Assembly (NCBI RefSeq): GCF_900129795.1
Contig: NZ_FQWW01000006.1
Location: forward strand, 124,001 to 188,000
DNA length: 64,000 bases
From: Flavobacterium sp. CF108
GTDB lineage: Bacteria > Bacteroidota > Bacteroidia > Flavobacteriales > Flavobacteriaceae
Reading direction: 5' to 3'
The translations under genes were made by a program, and so were the position numbers. Of this stretch, positions 8,019 to 18,678 are shown in pieces (within the stretch, counting starts at the first letter, position 1; every line of letters begins with the position of its first letter). Under the pieces are notes generated by a model. It saw only the letters and a list, made by a program, of their open reading frames with translations, ran no database searches and was not told the origin of the DNA.

Positions 8019-8438
8019 TTATGTGTTTTTTCTCGTTGTGTAGATCTTTGTAATTTTTTCATGCCAAAATTTACTTTGTTTATCGAAAAGAAATGATACA
8101 GGATCTAATGGAATCAATCTTAATATTGTTCGCATAAGAATTCTCCAAAAGAAAGTTTTGTTTTTTTTACCAAAGACGTAAAAACCTAAAATCATTTTGC
8201 CTAGAGTTAATTGCAAGAAAAACTCCATTAATAAAAAATATATGCAATAAAATAAAATCTGAAAACTTAGAATTCTACAGGTATTCCAGCAAATAAAATT
8301 ATCACACTCAATAGTAGCTCCTTTTTCATCCAAAAAAAACAAATAAATAAAAGTTATAAAACAAATAACTATACAATCAATATAAAAAGCTAAACCTCTT
8401 CTAAAATAATAATTATTTAAAAAATCTTTATAAGTCAT
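8019..8438 (-). CDS. RDD-family membrane protein, candidate immunity partner of the RHS protein
   Basis: A 139-residue integral membrane protein with RDD-family features: an arginine/aspartate first helix (RRGLAFYIDCIVICFI), a second hydrophobic region (ILSFQILFYCIYFLLMEFF), the LTLGKMILG motif, and a third segment containing RTILRLIPLDPVSFLF followed by WHEKITKI. RDD proteins are small inner-membrane proteins of mostly unknown role. The start lies 2 bp after the stop of the 1479-aa RHS gene, so the two are co-transcribed. In polymorphic toxin loci the gene directly after the toxin is usually its immunity gene; a membrane protein would fit a membrane-acting C-terminal domain. The immunity role is inference. 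Confidence 0.7.
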   Translation of the reverse strand: MTYKDFLNNYYFRRGLAFYIDCIVICFITFIYLFFLDEKGATIECDNFICWNTCRILSFQILFYCIYFLLMEFFLQLTLGKMILGFYVFGKKNKTFFWRILMRTILRLIPLDPVSFLFDKQSKFWHEKITKIYTTRKNT

Positions 8439-8440
8439 AA

Positions 8441-11400
8441 TTAATTTTTTTGTGATGGAAAAATAAATCCTGCTTTAAAACCAGCTTCAATACCAAAAAA
8501 GAAAGAAGCTTCTGCACCAAAATTAAATCCCATTTTTGTTCTAGAAATCTTGCCTTTATCAATTCCAGATGTATGAAACTCGGTTGTTATTTCTGTTACA
8601 ATGGCACTGGTGGTAATTTCTTTTATATGACCTGTTTTGCCATCAAATTTAAAATCTAAACCACCAACATATGAAGCTCCAACACCAAAAGAATCTCCTG
8701 GCTGTCCAGAAACCTCCGAAGTATTTATAAACTCACCGCCTTCAAGTCTTGATCTAGAAGAATCAAAATCAAAACCTATTTGATACAATGATGATTTAGC
8801 GACTTCACCTTTTAGTCCTACTTTAGTGCCTAATAACCTAGCTTCAGCTCCTATTGAGCCTTGAGTTATTGCTGCATGTCCTTCCATATAAAGTTCTGGT
8901 ATATTGTTAGCATTTGCATTAGTACCAAAAAGAGACATTCCACCTGCTCCTGCTCCTGCAAAATTTAACGAAGGTTGTGATTTATTATTATATCTTTTAC
9001 CTCCAAAAGTAGTTTTAATATCCATTCCATTTCCATCAGAAGATATAGTTCCTGATCTAACACCCCAATCACCATTAACTTCACTTTTGAAGACAGTTCC
9101 ACCATTCCATAGGGAATACCAAGCAGCTCCAAGCCATCTTGCCCATCCACCATCTGGATCAATAGAGGAAACGGGGTTATTATTCATTCCTAAGTAAGGC
9201 GAAGTGTATTGTCCATATGGATCAGTAGATAACCATCTTCCAATTCTCCCATCCCAAAGACGTAGCTGGAAAGCTTCCATTTGTGTATCCTGATCCAATT
9301 CTTGTCCCTGAAATGCATAACGATAATTGTTGTTAGATGAATTACGTCCGTACAATAGCTCTCCAAATGGATAATAATCTGCGTATGATTTTGTAACTGT
9401 ATTTCCACTTTGCCTTTGAACTACAGCTCTAACATTTCCTAAATGATCTGTAATTTCATAGTTCGTTATATTTGCCCTATTGGTAACGCCTAATCTATTT
9501 AAACCATAAACAGGTAACTCGACCTGACTTATGCTTCCTCCAGAAGGTAAAAAATATATAGCTATTGTATTTCCGGAAATATCTAATTCATAATAAGTCG
9601 TTCCAGGTATGGTGGTGTAACTTTCTTTTCTTATACGATGTCCTCGTTCATTATAAAAAAACTTTACTAGAGAGACATTGTTTTTCTTTACTTCAGTTAC
9701 AAGACCTTGTGTATTGTAAATATAGTTTAATTTCTCGGAAATATTATCAGTTAATTGACCTATGTCATTATACTTGTAATTTTGCGGGTCTGTCTGATTT
9801 TGGATGTCATTTAAATTTGGATCTACAATACCAGTATCAAGAACCCTGTTTAATTGATTGTTTCCATTATAATTATATGTTAGGTTATCAATAATTCGAC
9901 CTGAATTATCAGTTCTTACTAATGTTTTTATATTTCCGTTTGCGTCATACGTTAAACCTCCTTCTGTTAAATTTGCAGTAGGGGCAATAATAGCTGAACT
10001 TGAATTTGCACTTCCAAATGTAGCCCCTGTTAACCAATTATTACGATTGTAATTGTACAAATATGCTTTTTGATTAGCTGTATTTCCAGAATAATCACCA
10101 TTTATTGCTTTATTTGCCCAGCGAGTTGCTTTTATATTTCCGTTATAATCTGCTCCTGCAGTTGGTGAAGTTGTTATGTTTCTGCCAGTACGTAAATAGT
10201 CTCCATTATAGTAATCTAATGTCATCCCAAATATATCAGGAGTTACTGATGCATTTGCAGTACCGGCAAGTCCGTCAGTTCCTGGATCTTTAGCACTTTC
10301 TAAACTGGGATGGTTAATACTCTTTAACTGACCACCTAGGGTATAGACATAATCTAATCCTTGAATTCCTTGACCGACATTAACTCTTTTTAATTCTCCT
10401 GTTTTGTAATAATTATATTCCGCATGTGTTGTAAACGTTGTATTATTTGTTGAGGTTTGAACTGTTGTTAATACATCATTAATGTTATAAGTGTATTTAT
10501 GTATAAATGACTCGGTATCGCTATCTTTTTGAAATAATACTTTTTGTATATTACCTTTATAATCATATTCATAATGAAGAGTTTTTGCTCCAATGCCTTC
10601 ATTGTATTGTATGATCCATTCTGTTCTTCCATATAGATCGTAGCTGTACCAGGTAATTGCATTTATAGTATTACCAGTGTCAGATTTGTAAGTTACGGCT
10701 ACATTGCCAGATAAATTTTTCTGTAAATTTGAATACGTTGGTGCTAAAGTAGTAAGATTTAAAGCTGTAGGAATTGTTAATGAGTAAGCAGTTGGCAAAA
10801 GAACAACATCAGTAACTGTGTTTTCGGTATAATCATATACAGAAAAAGTCCTTTCCTTAACACTAAGGCCCGTAATAATTGTGGTATTATCAACACTATC
10901 AACTGCAGTTGCCCATATAGCTGGATCTCCTTTAATAACGCCACTTTCTATTGGCCTGCCAAAACCGTCATAATTTGTGTATGAAACTTCATTGTTTTTG
11001 TTTTGAAGCGCACTTTGTGAATAACGTATTTGCCCATCTTTACGATAAGCAAATTTGCTGTTTCCCTGATCTGGATTTGATGTTTCAATTAATTGCCCTA
11101 ATGTATTATATGAATAAGTAGTTGCAAAACTTGACGAAGTCATGTGTGTAGGACTTGCGACTATTGTTGTATTATTTGTATAACCATTTGGCTGTATTGA
11201 TTTTATTAACTGGCCAGTTTTGTTGTATATATTTACAGCATATTCATAATAATTTACATTATAAGTTATTCCTAATGAACCATTATCGTATGTTGGTCCT
11301 CCAGAAGCAATATAAACTTTTGGGTCTGAAGTAGGGGGTGTTTTTGCTTCTATTCTGTATGCATTTCCACCAGTTATAGTTGAAGCGGTTAACCCTGTTT

Positions 11401-12880
11401 TTAAATCATATACATTATATAAGTTTGGTAATCCTATTAAATTACCTGATGTAATACCTTTTGGGATATGTACATCTACAAATCCCTGAGTTCCTATAAG
11501 TGAAACAACCGGATATGAAACTCCTCCTTCTGGACCTGACCTTGCAGAAGCCAGTAATTTGCCTTCGCCATCAGTAAAAGCTACATTTTCATTGCCGTTT
11601 GCATCAACACTTACAGATTTGTAAAACTTAGTAATTACTTCTTCTTTTCCAGCAGTAATAGTTCCATCATAATAATCGGAACCATATACGTAATACATTT
11701 CTTGTGCAGCAGGAACAGTAAAAGAATATCCTGTTTTCCATGCTCCATTTATTTTATTGCCTCCTACTACATTAACAATGTTTCCGGGGTTCAAAGAGTC
11801 ATAATTATTTTGTGCAAAAGGATGAGTAGCGGTAGCTTGGTAAATTTCGTCAGTATTACTATCGTTATAGTAATTTGCCAAGCTTGAATTTGCAGAAACA
11901 TCCTGCAGGTTTGCAGCAGTTATTTTAAAGCTACTTCCTGTTGATGCTGTAACACTAAATCCCTTACTCAATACAATACTTGGAGCAGTTAAAGTCACAG
12001 TAAGTCCGGCATTAACAGACGAGGAAGCATTAATGAGCTCACTGGCTTTAACAATTTGGCTAGTTGTAATAGGAGTTGTAATATTTTGAATTGCTGGGTA
12101 TGAATCTATAACAATTTGAGCAGGTGTTTTAAAAAAACTTGTCTTTTCAAATGTTGAAAGAGGTGAAGGTGCTATAAAAGAGGTTTTATCAGGTCTTTCA
12201 AAATCATCATAGGTTGTTTCTATACCCCAAATTTTATTTGTTACATAATCCTTAGATAAACTAACATCAGATTTTCCTAAATCATCAAAGTAAGATCTTG
12301 AAGCCCCTATTGCGTTTCCTTTTGTATCATAAGAAATTTGATGAATCCAATGAGCAGTGTTATCATTCCCTTGATTTAAATAGTTTCCAGCAGGTTTGGT
12401 ACAGCTAATAATTGGTGAACCGTCTAACTCAGATCCAATACCATCTCCGTTATTGTCTAAATACCATTTCGTGTAAGGGTTAATATCTATATTATTATCG
12501 TTACAATCCAGATTATTATCAACATAGTCAACAGGTTGTGTACAACCTGTTATTGTTGTATTACTTGTTCCGAAACCATCATGATCATGATCGTAATACC
12601 ACACATAATAAGTTATAGCTATATTATTATCATTGCAATCATTGTTATTGCTTACCCATTTATCAGACGGTCTTGTACAGGCCATTTGAGAATTATTGGG
12701 ATCTCCGGCTCCATCATCATCGTAATCATAGAACCATGCGTACTTTTCATATTCCTCACAATTTCCTGGATCTGGCTCAATAATTTTTTGTACGGTAGCA
12801 GATTTGCTTTTTGCGTCTTGAGAATAGGCAACAGTAAAATTTAAAAAACCGATTATGTATAGTAATATGTATCTTTTCAT
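8441..12880 (-). CDS. RHS-repeat protein with metal-binding N-terminus and variable C-terminus
   Basis: A 1479-residue protein. It has a signal peptide (about 1-20). Residues ~45-175 hold three repeats of the type W/YYDxDxDGxG...CxxP...DCNDNN, as in MopE-like metal-binding motifs. YD/RHS repeats follow over most of the length (YDGFGRPIESG, YDYKGNIQKV, YNYNGNNQL, YNDIGQL). The RHS-associated core lies at ~1150-1245 (DHLGNVRAVV, YYPFGE, YRYAFQGQELD, RLWDGRIGRWLSTDP, NNPVSSIDPDGG). The last 234 residues after this core are unrelated to RHS, glycine- and beta-rich, with no toxin motif I recognise. RHS shells enclose and release such C-terminal domains. The gene follows the 1725-aa gene by 7 bp and precedes the RDD gene by 2 bp. 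Confidence 0.85.
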   Translation of the reverse strand: MKRYILLYIIGFLNFTVAYSQDAKSKSATVQKIIEPDPGNCEEYEKYAWFYDYDDDGAGDPNNSQMACTRPSDKWVSNNNDCNDNNIAITYYVWYYDHDHDGFGTSNTTITGCTQPVDYVDNNLDCNDNNIDINPYTKWYLDNNGDGIGSELDGSPIISCTKPAGNYLNQGNDNTAHWIHQISYDTKGNAIGASRSYFDDLGKSDVSLSKDYVTNKIWGIETTYDDFERPDKTSFIAPSPLSTFEKTSFFKTPAQIVIDSYPAIQNITTPITTSQIVKASELINASSSVNAGLTVTLTAPSIVLSKGFSVTASTGSSFKITAANLQDVSANSSLANYYNDSNTDEIYQATATHPFAQNNYDSLNPGNIVNVVGGNKINGAWKTGYSFTVPAAQEMYYVYGSDYYDGTITAGKEEVITKFYKSVSVDANGNENVAFTDGEGKLLASARSGPEGGVSYPVVSLIGTQGFVDVHIPKGITSGNLIGLPNLYNVYDLKTGLTASTITGGNAYRIEAKTPPTSDPKVYIASGGPTYDNGSLGITYNVNYYEYAVNIYNKTGQLIKSIQPNGYTNNTTIVASPTHMTSSSFATTYSYNTLGQLIETSNPDQGNSKFAYRKDGQIRYSQSALQNKNNEVSYTNYDGFGRPIESGVIKGDPAIWATAVDSVDNTTIITGLSVKERTFSVYDYTENTVTDVVLLPTAYSLTIPTALNLTTLAPTYSNLQKNLSGNVAVTYKSDTGNTINAITWYSYDLYGRTEWIIQYNEGIGAKTLHYEYDYKGNIQKVLFQKDSDTESFIHKYTYNINDVLTTVQTSTNNTTFTTHAEYNYYKTGELKRVNVGQGIQGLDYVYTLGGQLKSINHPSLESAKDPGTDGLAGTANASVTPDIFGMTLDYYNGDYLRTGRNITTSPTAGADYNGNIKATRWANKAINGDYSGNTANQKAYLYNYNRNNWLTGATFGSANSSSAIIAPTANLTEGGLTYDANGNIKTLVRTDNSGRIIDNLTYNYNGNNQLNRVLDTGIVDPNLNDIQNQTDPQNYKYNDIGQLTDNISEKLNYIYNTQGLVTEVKKNNVSLVKFFYNERGHRIRKESYTTIPGTTYYELDISGNTIAIYFLPSGGSISQVELPVYGLNRLGVTNRANITNYEITDHLGNVRAVVQRQSGNTVTKSYADYYPFGELLYGRNSSNNNYRYAFQGQELDQDTQMEAFQLRLWDGRIGRWLSTDPYGQYTSPYLGMNNNPVSSIDPDGGWARWLGAAWYSLWNGGTVFKSEVNGDWGVRSGTISSDGNGMDIKTTFGGKRYNNKSQPSLNFAGAGAGGMSLFGTNANANNIPELYMEGHAAITQGSIGAEARLLGTKVGLKGEVAKSSLYQIGFDFDSSRSRLEGGEFINTSEVSGQPGDSFGVGASYVGGLDFKFDGKTGHIKEITTSAIVTEITTEFHTSGIDKGKISRTKMGFNFGAEASFFFGIEAGFKAGFIFPSQKN

Positions 12881-12887
12881 AACTTGA

Positions 12888-15800
12888 TTAATTTAAATAT
12901 TTATTATTATATGTATTTGTTTTTGAAAGCTTAAAGCCACCTGTTACTTGATTTGCCGTATCATCAATTACTTCACTATAAGTTCTTATTAACCTTCCTG
13001 TTGCATCATATTCAAATCTTGTTGCTAATCCATTATTTGCGATAATGTGTGTTAATTCATCCCATTCGTTATAAACATATCCTGTCATTGATGATGAAAC
13101 AGGGCGTATCATTAAGTCATCAAAATAAACAATAGAAGTATCTGCAGAAATTAGGTAAATCGAATGTACACCTGTAGTTATATTTACATAGGCAGATTTC
13201 AACACCCAGTTTCCTGCTGGATATGATTCAGTAAAATCTACAATAGAACCATTATTACTTATTCTGGCTTTCCCAGAATTAGATTTTTCGACCCAAACAG
13301 ATACTTTGTATTTACCAGCTCTATGCTGACCACTTCTCATAGCAACTCCAAATTGTGAATTTGATGTAGCGGCAATTGATTTTTTACCTGTATGGGAATA
13401 GGTAGGATTTATACTGGCATTGATCATTATTACTTCTGGTTCAATAAAATTTGAAAAACCTGTAATCGGTGCATTTTCACCACCCGCAAAAAACATTTCG
13501 TTATAACCGGCATTTCCAGCTGCGGTTATTTTAGTATTATTATCTCCCATTTTTGTTGAAGAATAATTACCATTGATATCTTTTGTTTCAAGCGGTGCCG
13601 AAAAATGATCATATAATGTTATTTCTGAAACCTGTTTCCATTTTGCAGGCTGTGCGACTGGATTTCCAACAGCTGTTGGAAGGGTCCAGATAAAACCATC
13701 ATCATCGCTATTTGTACTTGAATAATTTTTGAGAATGCCTTGACTATCTTTTTCTCCATTCCAGATGTAAGATTTGTGTTTTCTAAATATTTTTTCATTA
13801 ATTCCAGTTGTTCCTTGTGTCGCGCCTGCCATATCTTTATATGCCCATACGTTACTCCAGGTGGTTATACCTACACCTGTCTCTTTCCAAGGTTTTGTTG
13901 CGTCATTTTTATCAAAAATATAAGAATAATTAACTGCAATTTGATTAAGCATATTTTTATAAGTACCAGGATTGTCAACTTTTGCTTTCATTCCATCATA
14001 TTTCATATAGGCAGGAATGATTTTTGTTTTTATTGCTTCTCCGTTGCTATTAACTATTCTCGTTTCAGTTGCTTGACCAGTTAAAAAGTCATAATTGTCA
14101 TAATAATTTGTAGTTGACCATCCTCCTTTTATAGTGGTAGTACTTTCTAATCTACTAGGTAAAAATGCCTTTGCAACAGAAGTAAAAAGATATTTGTAAG
14201 CTCTTTTTACTATCACATTACCATTGATATCTATACTATTTGAATTTGTATAATATTGGTGGCCATATTTAAAACTTTCTTGAGATATTCCGCTTTCAAT
14301 ATCATCATTTTGAAACTTTTTATATTTGTTAACTACCTGACTAATTAATTGTTGTTTAGAATTAAAATGTTTTACACTTAATAACTGCCCTAAACTTGAA
14401 AAATTATCATATAAAATTAATTTTGCTGTTGTTACTTTTCGTTGAGAATCAAATTTTCTACGACTTCCTCCAAAAAATTTTATTGAGAATTGATCTCCAA
14501 ATTTATATTCATACTCTCCATCTGCTGGATCTGTTAGTGTGAGGTCGTCCATCACTTTAAAATTATAAAGTGAGCTGGATAATGTTTCAGAACTGTTTTT
14601 TATAGTAGTTGTAACATATTCATATTGAACGTTTGGTGAAGGAATTTCCTCAACAGCCTGAATCTTATCGGCTACTTGTGGATTATCTGAAGGTTCAAAA
14701 GAAGTTACTCCTGATATGTTTGTAGTATAAGGATTTCTATAATCATAATCGGTAAACAAAGTGTTTCCATTATTAAAATCTGAGGTTGTAATTCTTTTAA
14801 CTCTTAGTCCTCCGCCATTTTTCCCATTCCTTCCATATTCACCTATTAAGGGATTATAATTAGCAATGACCCTAAAGCTGTATGCATATTCAGTAGCATT
14901 TGGTTGAGAATAATTATAAACATAAGATACGAATCCACCATCGCCACTTACGATAAAACAATAGGGTCCCTCAAAAAATCTTTTTTGGAGACTGATATCT
15001 GTTTTATCATTTGGTTTTAAAGTCAATGTTTTATTAGTATTGTTTATGCCAATTATTGTATAATTATTTAGAAATTCTTTGTTTTCTGGAGAATTTGAAT
15101 TTGGGGCTGAAGGGTTTTTAAATTGAAAACTTAAATTAATTTCCTGATTTAAATTAAATATGTCATTTAAATTATCAGTAGGATATTTAAAGTCTGAATT
15201 TATCGTTATGATATTATCTTGAATCGTATATTTAATAGGTTCATTATTACGAGGTTGACGAAAAAAAGCTGCGGCAGATCGGGTAACGGTATTAGTATTA
15301 AATGCTGCCTCTCTTGAAAATGAATCTGATTCATAATCAATTTTTATTCTGGCACCATTAGGTGTTATAATTTCATTTAAACTCCATGCATCAGGATTGT
15401 CTTTAACATAGCCCCAATTATCTGAATTGGTAAAATTATAAGGAATTGTACTTTTTAAGTAATTGAATTTATATGCAGGCATTGTTTTAATATTGTTTTT
15501 CCCGTTAAATTCAAGACTCCTTAAAGCTAATCGGCCACTAGTAGCATTCGGTAAATTACTCCCCAGACTGTAGTCATAATTAAAATTAATAACTTTCACA
15601 GCCTTAGTTTGTATATCAAAACCTTGAGATTGATTTAAAATACGAATGTCTTCTGTATCAAGAACATTTTGATCAGTATTTATATCCGCGATTTTTACAT
15701 CATAAGGATCTTTTCGAATAACATCAGTTGCTCCAAAAAAACCAAAATCAAAATAGGCATATCCTTTTTTTCGATTAGTACCAGTTCCTAGGTTTTTATT

Positions 15801-18065
15801 AGCATTTAATGCATCGTTATTTTTTAATAATATTATTTTGTCCAATTTTAAACTTAAATTTTCAGGCAGATCAACATATTTGTAAGTTCGATGTTTGTAA
15901 TCATAGTCAAAATTGAAATTTAAAGATTGGTATGTATTGGGTGAATTTGGTATAGGCTTGTAATAATACCCTTGTTCTATTGGCCTTGCTAGTCGATCTT
16001 CAAAGGTTTGTGTTAGATTAACGGGCATTGGGCCTGTTTGATATTGTCCATTTCGATATTGTATCGAAGTGCTTTTGTCATCTTCTCTAACAGATTTAAC
16101 AAATAAAGCTGTATGGGTACGAGTTTTAATTTTATCTAAATAATAAATTTGTTTTCGCCCCCAAAAAAAGAAATTTTTATTGTTGTAAGTTTTTCCTCCT
16201 ACTTTTGGAGATCTCCATCCATAACCGTCAGACCATTTTCCATATTCAAACTGAACATAATATCCATAGTCGTCTTTATCTATTATATTATTGTTGTTAA
16301 TATCTACATAATCAGGACCAGTAATAGCTGTCAATAACCAGTGAGTAGCATAAGGCTTTGTTCTAATTGTTTCTAAAAATTTGTCATTTTCATTATTTAC
16401 ATTTGAGTAATTTTTATATACTTCCTCATAACTGTATACGGGTAGTGAATAATGATATACTTTACCATCTAAAGCAGTAATTCTATACGCACCAATTCCG
16501 TTTTCGGCAATATTTTTGTAATAAATTCTATCGTAATCCGATGCTTCTAGAAAAGGTGTTTGACCAGTATTTCCATCTACAATTTGTTTATTCGTAAAAG
16601 CTTCAATGTATTGACCATCTCTTTTTCTGTTTCCAACTTTTGTCTGCTGTCCATTGTAAGTAGGAGAAGAGAAAGTAGCGTCAGAATCTGTTACAATATT
16701 ATTAACAAATCTTGCTGATTCATTTACTCCATTTGCATCGACTGTATTATTGTCTAAATTAAAGGTAGGATCAAGAGATTTAAAGTCACCTGTTTGTGTT
16801 CTTAAAAAAGAAGAGTTTACATTGTCAAAATAAAAAAATAATTTATTGTTTAATTTATATGCATTATCATTATTCTCACCTGAAGGTGAAATTAAATATT
16901 TCTTACCAATTTGTGGTTGATCAGTTTCATCTCCTTTACCAAAAAGCATAATTTCGTCATAGATTCTTGGAGAAAAGGATCCTGACATTCCTTGAGCTGT
17001 AGCAGAGTAATTATCGTAATCAGGTAAAGTTATCTCTACTGGTGCATACAATGTTCCTGATCCAGTAATGCTTCTATTTTTGTCTAAAACCTCATGTGTT
17101 CTAACGTCCATAAAAGATTTATAATCTTGTTGATATTGAGACTCTTTTTTAGAATCGTAAAGATTTAAAGTTCCAGAAGTATAATTGTTAGTAAGTTTAA
17201 AAAGAGAATATTCGATATTAGTATGTTGATAAGCTATCCAATAAAAACCGGCAAGATTTAAATTGAATCCACGATTATAATTGTTAATATAATAATCTGA
17301 AGTTGTAGCAGATGTATTAGTATTACTATTGCTGGAAATATTTAAATCAGGTGTTACTTTATTTGTCGCTGTACTATAAGATATACCAAGCGCAGATGCT
17401 TTTGCCTCTCCGTCAGTATTTATCGTAAGACCGCTGTAAGTAGCGCCCATAGCCGATAAAGTGTAAGATCCTGACATCTTTTTTGAATCCAAATTATAGC
17501 TCACCCCAACTCCTGCATATGAGACATCAATTTGTTCTGAGCCAACCCCAATACCAACTCCAGCATATCCTACGGTTCCTCCCCAAGCTTTATGTGCACC
17601 CCAAGATCTACTCATTCCAATTGTTATACCATTAGGTAGAGTACCTCCGATTGAGAAACTATAATAATCTAAATTTTGTCCTTGATCATACAATAATTCT
17701 GAAATTTTTGTTTTGTCCCAGTCATCAGGTACTCCTTTTACAGATCTATTTATAGCTCCAGGATTTAGACTCCATCCAAGCCCAACCCAAGAAGCTTCTT
17801 CATCCATTGCTATTCCTGCATGGTTTGATAATGTAAGGGGATACCCTCCTTCAGGGCTTGGTACATTTAATAAAGGTAAAACATAGGACATATCTCCTGT
17901 TGCTAGATTTACCATGTCCGTTGCGTCTATAGGTTCAAAACTAGTTGCTTCGGGTGCAACTGGTCCATTATTAGAAGCAAATAAATTATTAGGCAATAAT
18001 GTTGGAAAAAATATCAACAAGAAAAAAGTAGCAATAATGCGATGGCGCTTGTGGTATTTGGTCAT
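12888..18065 (-). CDS. Giant secreted RHS/YD-type partner protein, 1725 aa
   Basis: A 1725-residue protein with a signal peptide (about 1-31, ending NNLFAS). The N-terminal region (VNLATGDMSYVLPLLNVPSPEGGYPLTLSNHAGI ... WVGLGWSLNPGAI, given here as motif anchors) resembles the start of SpvB/TcaC-like and other large YD-protein shells common in Bacteroidota. A jelly-roll-like carbohydrate-binding segment lies near 1560-1650 (HRAGKYKVSVWVEKS, VYFDDLMIRPVSS). The last residues return to YD repeats (RFEYDATGRLIRTY). It is therefore the N-terminal shell partner of the 1479-aa RHS protein encoded 7 bp downstream. Two large YD proteins in tandem recall the B/C toxin-complex cocoon, though here both carry signal peptides. 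Confidence 0.75.
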   Translation of the reverse strand: MTKYHKRHRIIATFFLLIFFPTLLPNNLFASNNGPVAPEATSFEPIDATDMVNLATGDMSYVLPLLNVPSPEGGYPLTLSNHAGIAMDEEASWVGLGWSLNPGAINRSVKGVPDDWDKTKISELLYDQGQNLDYYSFSIGGTLPNGITIGMSRSWGAHKAWGGTVGYAGVGIGVGSEQIDVSYAGVGVSYNLDSKKMSGSYTLSAMGATYSGLTINTDGEAKASALGISYSTATNKVTPDLNISSNSNTNTSATTSDYYINNYNRGFNLNLAGFYWIAYQHTNIEYSLFKLTNNYTSGTLNLYDSKKESQYQQDYKSFMDVRTHEVLDKNRSITGSGTLYAPVEITLPDYDNYSATAQGMSGSFSPRIYDEIMLFGKGDETDQPQIGKKYLISPSGENNDNAYKLNNKLFFYFDNVNSSFLRTQTGDFKSLDPTFNLDNNTVDANGVNESARFVNNIVTDSDATFSSPTYNGQQTKVGNRKRDGQYIEAFTNKQIVDGNTGQTPFLEASDYDRIYYKNIAENGIGAYRITALDGKVYHYSLPVYSYEEVYKNYSNVNNENDKFLETIRTKPYATHWLLTAITGPDYVDINNNNIIDKDDYGYYVQFEYGKWSDGYGWRSPKVGGKTYNNKNFFFWGRKQIYYLDKIKTRTHTALFVKSVREDDKSTSIQYRNGQYQTGPMPVNLTQTFEDRLARPIEQGYYYKPIPNSPNTYQSLNFNFDYDYKHRTYKYVDLPENLSLKLDKIILLKNNDALNANKNLGTGTNRKKGYAYFDFGFFGATDVIRKDPYDVKIADINTDQNVLDTEDIRILNQSQGFDIQTKAVKVINFNYDYSLGSNLPNATSGRLALRSLEFNGKNNIKTMPAYKFNYLKSTIPYNFTNSDNWGYVKDNPDAWSLNEIITPNGARIKIDYESDSFSREAAFNTNTVTRSAAAFFRQPRNNEPIKYTIQDNIITINSDFKYPTDNLNDIFNLNQEINLSFQFKNPSAPNSNSPENKEFLNNYTIIGINNTNKTLTLKPNDKTDISLQKRFFEGPYCFIVSGDGGFVSYVYNYSQPNATEYAYSFRVIANYNPLIGEYGRNGKNGGGLRVKRITTSDFNNGNTLFTDYDYRNPYTTNISGVTSFEPSDNPQVADKIQAVEEIPSPNVQYEYVTTTIKNSSETLSSSLYNFKVMDDLTLTDPADGEYEYKFGDQFSIKFFGGSRRKFDSQRKVTTAKLILYDNFSSLGQLLSVKHFNSKQQLISQVVNKYKKFQNDDIESGISQESFKYGHQYYTNSNSIDINGNVIVKRAYKYLFTSVAKAFLPSRLESTTTIKGGWSTTNYYDNYDFLTGQATETRIVNSNGEAIKTKIIPAYMKYDGMKAKVDNPGTYKNMLNQIAVNYSYIFDKNDATKPWKETGVGITTWSNVWAYKDMAGATQGTTGINEKIFRKHKSYIWNGEKDSQGILKNYSSTNSDDDGFIWTLPTAVGNPVAQPAKWKQVSEITLYDHFSAPLETKDINGNYSSTKMGDNNTKITAAGNAGYNEMFFAGGENAPITGFSNFIEPEVIMINASINPTYSHTGKKSIAATSNSQFGVAMRSGQHRAGKYKVSVWVEKSNSGKARISNNGSIVDFTESYPAGNWVLKSAYVNITTGVHSIYLISADTSIVYFDDLMIRPVSSSMTGYVYNEWDELTHIIANNGLATRFEYDATGRLIRTYSEVIDDTANQVTGGFKLSKTNTYNNKYLN

Positions 18066-18075
18066 TGTTTAGGTT

Positions 18076-18678
18076 TTAAAAGGCTAATTGAGGTTCGTTT
18101 ATTAAGGCTTTAGTATTTAATTTGAATTTAATATCTCCGGTTTCAAGACCTAAATCTTCGATTACAAAATTTAGGTAGTCTTGTTTCAGATATTTTTCAT
18201 CACGAGGATATACAATCATTATGGATGTAGAATTACTCATGCCATACATTCGGGGATAAATAAAGTCGGCTAGGGCAAGAGTATCTTTTGCGGGAGTGTA
18301 AACATGTAGTTTTTCTTCCATTCCAAAAGCCAGTTCATTGACCATTTGTCCAAATTTTGCTTTGTCCTGTGCAACGCCATTTAATAATTCCTGATTGTTT
18401 TTTGACATAGAAAGGTTGAAATACATGTATTTACTGTATTGCTTTCTTAACTTTTCTATTTGAGAAGGATTATTATCATCTCCTAATTCTTGTTTTACAA
18501 GTAAATCAGTTGGTCTGTATTGTAAAACATAGTCAACATCGGATACGGTTTTTTTATAATGATAACCGTTATCTTCATCTTGTATATAATCATTCATTTC
18601 CTCTTGTGTTTCAAATGATTTGTTACAAGAGGAAATGAATATTACTAGAAGAAGTACTAAAAAATTATTTTTTTTCAT
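18076..18678 (-). CDS. Lipoprotein of the RHS operon
   Basis: About 200 residues from MKKNNFLVLLLVIFISSC; an in-frame ATG three codons earlier (18687) is the other possible start. The signal with lipobox IFISSC predicts a lipoprotein. The mature part (DYIQDEDNGYHYKKTVSDVDYVLQYRP, as anchor) is soluble and unrecognised. The start overlaps the end of the OmpH-like gene, and the 1725-aa RHS gene follows after 10 bp, so it is within the operon. A role as outer-membrane escort or assembly factor for the RHS proteins is inferred from position only. Confidence 0.65.
   Translation of the reverse strand: MKKNNFLVLLLVIFISSCNKSFETQEEMNDYIQDEDNGYHYKKTVSDVDYVLQYRPTDLLVKQELGDDNNPSQIEKLRKQYSKYMYFNLSMSKNNQELLNGVAQDKAKFGQMVNELAFGMEEKLHVYTPAKDTLALADFIYPRMYGMSNSTSIMIVYPRDEKYLKQDYLNFVIEDLGLETGDIKFKLNTKALINEPQLAF

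Noticed and set aside
8904..9197. Plus-strand open frames inside the RHS, giant and fibre genes
   Set aside because: They are reading-frame shadows of long minus-strand genes with intact domains and have no supporting features of their own.
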